A DNA stretch of 64,000 nucleotides from Paenibacillus sp. 32352 (GTDB lineage Bacteria; Bacillota; Bacilli; Paenibacillales; NBRC-103111). Each line of letters opens with the position of its first letter. Positions within the stretch are counted from its first letter, which is position 1. Made by a program: the position numbers and the translations under genes. Under the pieces are notes generated by a model. The model saw only the letters and a program-made list of their open reading frames with translations. It was not told where the DNA came from and searched no databases. Positions 61,130 to 64,000 of this stretch are shown piece after piece. The DNA is taken from NCBI RefSeq assembly GCF_002042965.1, contig NZ_MZNT01000019.1, positions 62,001-126,000 on the forward strand. The letters are read 5' to 3'.

Positions 61130-63088
61130 TTAATGCTCCCTAATCCATACGGTCATTTCGCCCTGCTTCCGGTTCCCCCATAAGAAGTATGGAATGGCTT
61201 GCAATTGGTGGGGTACTGCCTGCCGGGTCACAGGACGATATAATTCCTCCTCGCCCCATTCTCTCTCATCATCGCGTGAAGCCTCCGCTTCTACGACGAC
61301 TATGCCTCCGAATAGATGATCGTCGAACCTCTCGGTCAGCTCCGACTTGCTATCCAGTACAATGGCGGTCAAGAGCCCGCCGTTATCCTCTTCCTCCAAG
61401 CAGTAAACCAGAGGCCCCCGTTGAATAGCGGCTTTGCCCGCATTCGCCCGCAGCCTTGGATTCGAACGGACCCGCTGCGCTGTCATGGGCAGCTCCAGCT
61501 CCACGACATCTCCCGCCTGCCACAGCCGTTTGATATAGGCGTATCCGTCTACGATAAGCGGTTCCACCTCTATAGGTTCTCCGTTGACTTGAAGCCGGGC
61601 GTCGCGGCACCATCCGGGGATGCGGAGGGCTAAGGCGAACTGCGCTGCCTCGTCCGGAGTGATCTCCAGCTGTATTCGGCCTTCCCACGGATAACGGGAA
61701 ATCTGCTTTAGCTGCAGTCGTGTGCCCGCCGTCTCCACTTGCGCCTTGCTTCCAATATACAGGTGCGTGTACACGGTATCGTCTGTGCTTGAATAAATAT
61801 AGCCGCCAAGAGAAGCCAGTAGCCTCGCCACGTTAGGCGGGCAGCACGAGCACCCGAACCAAGGCTGTCTGACCGCCTTAACATGCTTGCAGGACGGATT
61901 GTGTTTGCTGGCCTCCGGCCATACTTCCAATGGATTCACGTAAAAATAATGCTTTCCGTCCAGTGCCATGCTGCCTGCTACGTTATTATAGAGAGCCCGC
62001 TCCAGCACATCGGCATAGGATCCTTTGGCTTCCAGCCGGAGCATCCGCTCTGCAAAAAAGATCAATCCGATCGATGCGCAGGTTTCCGCATACACCGTAT
62101 CATTGGGCAGATCATAGTCAAAGGTGAATGCTTCTCCGTGCGCCGTCGAGCCGATACCGCCGGTAATATACATTTGCTTGGATACGATGTTGCTCCAAAG
62201 CGTGCGGCAGGCCTCAAGCAGCGACGCATCCCCGGTATGCCCCGCCAAATCCGCCATTCCCGTGTACATATAGACCGCACGCACCGAATGCCCTACCGCT
62301 TCCTTTTGCTCTCTAACCGGCATATGGCTTTGATGATAAGCTAAATTTGGAGGAGATGCTTTCCCAGGTCTCCAATGGGTTGTCCCTCCTCGCTTTTCCC
62401 ACTCCTGCGTGAAAAAATGAGGCTCCCGGCCCCGCTCATCAATGAAATATTGGCTGAGCTTCAAATAGCTCTCGTTCCCTGTCACCCGGTACAGCTTGAC
62501 AAGGGCAAGCTCGATTTCCTGATGGCCGTCGTAGCCGCGAATTTGTCCCGGTTCCCTGCCGAAAACCGTACCGATATAATCGGCAAAGCGGCACATTGCC
62601 TCCAGAAACCGGCGTTTTCCCGTCGCTTCGTAATAGGCCACGGCAGCCTCGATCAAATGGCCGGCAACGTACAGCTCATGACAATCCGTTAAGTTCGTCC
62701 AACGATTCCCGGGTTCTTTTATCGTAAAATAGGTATTAAAATAGCCGTCCTCATGCTGCGCTTCTTCAATCAGACCTATGACCTGATCCGCTGTTGCTTC
62801 CAGCTCCGCATCCGGGTGATTTGCCAGAGAGTAAGCCACAGCCTCCAGCCATTTGGCTATATCGCTATCCTGAAATACGAACCCTCCGAACTCCCCTGTC
62901 TTCTTGCCGGCGGCAATCAGCAGATTGTTCATGGCATGACTCGGTTCGGCACCAGGAATCCGATCATTTAGAGCCTCCCATTGGTACGGAATGACAACCT
63001 CACGAACCAGCCTGGTGTAAGGAGACCAGAACGGATCCTCAATCTGAACCTTGCTGAGCGGCACCTGTCTGCTTGTAAACAGCGACAT
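61130..63088 (-). CDS. Beta-L-arabinofuranosidase, glycoside hydrolase family 127
   Basis: A 652-residue enzyme with the (alpha/alpha)6 barrel and C-terminal beta domains of GH127. The zinc-thiolate active site is complete: Glu335 and Cys337 in YAETCASIG, and Cys415-Cys416 in CSCCPPN, matching HypBA1 of Bifidobacterium, where the second cysteine is the nucleophile. No signal peptide, so it acts on short arabinosides inside the cell. ATG 63088 follows GGATGTGAAGGG. It is divergent from the AraC-type gene at 63224, probably its regulator. Confidence 0.92.
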   Translation of the reverse strand: MSLFTSRQVPLSKVQIEDPFWSPYTRLVREVVIPYQWEALNDRIPGAEPSHAMNNLLIAAGKKTGEFGGFVFQDSDIAKWLEAVAYSLANHPDAELEATADQVIGLIEEAQHEDGYFNTYFTIKEPGNRWTNLTDCHELYVAGHLIEAAVAYYEATGKRRFLEAMCRFADYIGTVFGREPGQIRGYDGHQEIELALVKLYRVTGNESYLKLSQYFIDERGREPHFFTQEWEKRGGTTHWRPGKASPPNLAYHQSHMPVREQKEAVGHSVRAVYMYTGMADLAGHTGDASLLEACRTLWSNIVSKQMYITGGIGSTAHGEAFTFDYDLPNDTVYAETCASIGLIFFAERMLRLEAKGSYADVLERALYNNVAGSMALDGKHYFYVNPLEVWPEASKHNPSCKHVKAVRQPWFGCSCCPPNVARLLASLGGYIYSSTDDTVYTHLYIGSKAQVETAGTRLQLKQISRYPWEGRIQLEITPDEAAQFALALRIPGWCRDARLQVNGEPIEVEPLIVDGYAYIKRLWQAGDVVELELPMTAQRVRSNPRLRANAGKAAIQRGPLVYCLEEEDNGGLLTAIVLDSKSELTERFDDHLFGGIVVVEAEASRDDEREWGEEELYRPVTRQAVPHQLQAIPYFLWGNRKQGEMTVWIREH

Positions 63089-63223
63089 CCCTTCACATCC
63101 TTAAGTATGTTATATAGATACAATTTGAACCTTTCATTTTCCCATCATATCTTATAAAATGATTGAAAAATACGAATAGAATCACCCTATATTTATACTA
63201 TTTGAACCTTGGAGTGAAGAAGC

Positions 63224-64000
63224 GTGGAGCCTCTCTACCTGCATTTTCAGGCAGCCCCGCTGCCTTATTTCATGGAATGCGGCAGGACCGTCTATCAGAC
63301 AGGACAGCAGCATCCGAACCGGGCCAATCTGGGGGTATTCGATCTATTGCTCGTCAGCCGGGGAACGCTCTACATTGGAGAGGAAAACAAACAATGGGCC
63401 CTGACCGCAGGAGAAATGCTGATTCTCCTTCCCGACCGTTATCACTATGCGGCAGCCCCTTGTGAGGAAGAAACGACGTTTTATTGGCTGCATTTTCAAA
63501 TACCGGGAACATGGAGGGAATCGGCTGCGGCCTTCTCCGAGCCTGCGGCTAAAGAAAACACGGCAGGCCATCTGCAGCTTCATCCGGTTCAGCAGCATAG
63601 CATGGCGATCCCCAAGCATTGGGCTATGCCTGTGCCTCAGATGGGCTATGATCTGTTCGCCAAGCTGCTAGGCTGGTCTGCGGAGCTGCGATCCAGCGGC
63701 TTCTGGGAACAGCAGCAGCTGTTTCTGGAGCTTCTGCGCTCGGCCGTTGAAGGTCAGCACATCTTCAATACTCATCCGTCCCGGGTTGTCGCCGAACAGG
63801 CGGAGGCCTTCTTGAAGCGCCATTACCGGAGCGATGTGACCAATGCGATGCTGTCGGACGCCCTTCACTTTCACCCGAATTATATTACCCGATGCATGAA
63901 GGAAGTGTACCAATGCACTCCGCTCGAATACTTGCTGCGATATCGTCTGGAGCAGGCGAAGCTGCTTCTGGTTAAGACCGACCTGCCGGTCTCGGAAATT
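63224..64000 (+). CDS. AraC-family regulator, C-terminus cut by window edge
   Basis: The frame starts at GTG 63224 behind GGAGTGA and is open to the edge, giving 259 residues. Residues ~1-110 are a cupin-type arabinose-binding-like domain (GVFDLLLVSRGTLYIG, LTAGEMLILLPDRYHYA). From ~205 the first AraC helix-turn-helix is seen (YRSDVTNAMLSDALHFHPNYITRCMKEVYQCTPLEYLLRYRLEQAKLLL); the second is lost at the edge. Divergent from GH127, so an arabinoside is a plausible effector. Confidence 0.85.
   Translation, partial: MEPLYLHFQAAPLPYFMECGRTVYQTGQQHPNRANLGVFDLLLVSRGTLYIGEENKQWALTAGEMLILLPDRYHYAAAPCEEETTFYWLHFQIPGTWRESAAAFSEPAAKENTAGHLQLHPVQQHSMAIPKHWAMPVPQMGYDLFAKLLGWSAELRSSGFWEQQQLFLELLRSAVEGQHIFNTHPSRVVAEQAEAFLKRHYRSDVTNAMLSDALHFHPNYITRCMKEVYQCTPLEYLLRYRLEQAKLLLVKTDLPVSEI

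Noticed and set aside
1-64000. CRISPR arrays, phage, integrases, transposases, tRNA or rRNA genes
   Set aside because: None seen on either strand; the only direct repeats are within coding regions or the two palindromic elements.

Overview
The window looks like a chromosomal segment of a Paenibacillus-like, endospore-forming member of the Bacillales. The support is a three-gene GerA-type germinant-receptor operon, an HPr kinase family gene, an aspartase close to Bacillus AnsB, YheC/YheD-, NamA-, YfiT-, YhfP- and CsoR-type genes, strong AGGAGG-type ribosome binding sites, frequent TTG/GTG starts and many compact intrinsic terminators. There are no rRNA or tRNA genes, CRISPR arrays, transposases or phage genes. 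Both ends cut through genes: an SgrR-like regulator on the left and an AraC-type regulator on the right.

Layout. 1-2.6 kb: SgrR-like regulator divergent from an MFS exporter, then a DUF1905/YdeI-type protein. 2.7-6.8 kb: CsoR metal sensor, MHYT-GGDEF-EAL protein, an AT-rich gap, and a YheC/YheD ATP-grasp protein behind a 16-codon leader. 6.9-16.6 kb: single housekeeping or accessory genes (oxidoreductases, YfiT, a His-rich membrane protein, GNAT, methyltransferase, PfkB kinase, PadR, DUF1904, CheY, LysM) and a 32-residue membrane peptide. 16.6-23.6 kb: YbjQ, aspartase, PP2C-like protein and split ThrE exporter on the minus strand, a Gly/Trp/His repeat protein, and NamA divergent from an HxlR regulator. 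23.8-34.7 kb: MBL hydrolase, lipoprotein, sugar-catabolic pair with AraC regulator, zinc/cadmium resistance unit (CzrA-like sensor plus P1B ATPase), a 32-residue-repeat coiled-coil protein, and a four-gene YqeK-like/FlaR-like/HAD/zinc-ribbon cluster. 34.8-40.6 kb: two tandem TPR-glycosyltransferases and a 955-residue exported repeat protein. 41-44.6 kb: glycerol-3-phosphate importer UgpA-UgpE-UgpB without its ATPase. 44.6-53.4 kb: MBL hydrolase, ger operon with a small fourth gene, chemoreceptor, GreA-C-like protein and HprK-like kinase. 53.4-64 kb: hydrolase, tubby-like protein, YhfP, YhcH, anti-sigma/ECF sigma pair, LRR protein, and GH127 arabinofuranosidase with a divergent AraC regulator.

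How genes work together. Most control pairs are local: HxlR with NamA, AraC with the Gfo/isomerase pair, CzrA-like with the P1B ATPase, ECF sigma with its overlapping anti-sigma, AraC with GH127 and SgrR-like with the MFS exporter. Two of these have readable promoter/operator architecture (the PadR site at 14337-14365 and the CzrA-type site at 28367-28410).

The least explained material is: a palindromic element present twice (17102-17221 and 58509-58618) whose arms differ between copies yet stay self-complementary; several very short genes with good ribosome binding sites (5955, 16401, 45680, 52302); a collinear pair of glycosyltransferases of which one has lost its DxD motif; a protein built from five exact 32-residue coiled-coil repeats; and an HprK-like kinase without the usual EIRG motif. 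I found no large defence or mobile system.
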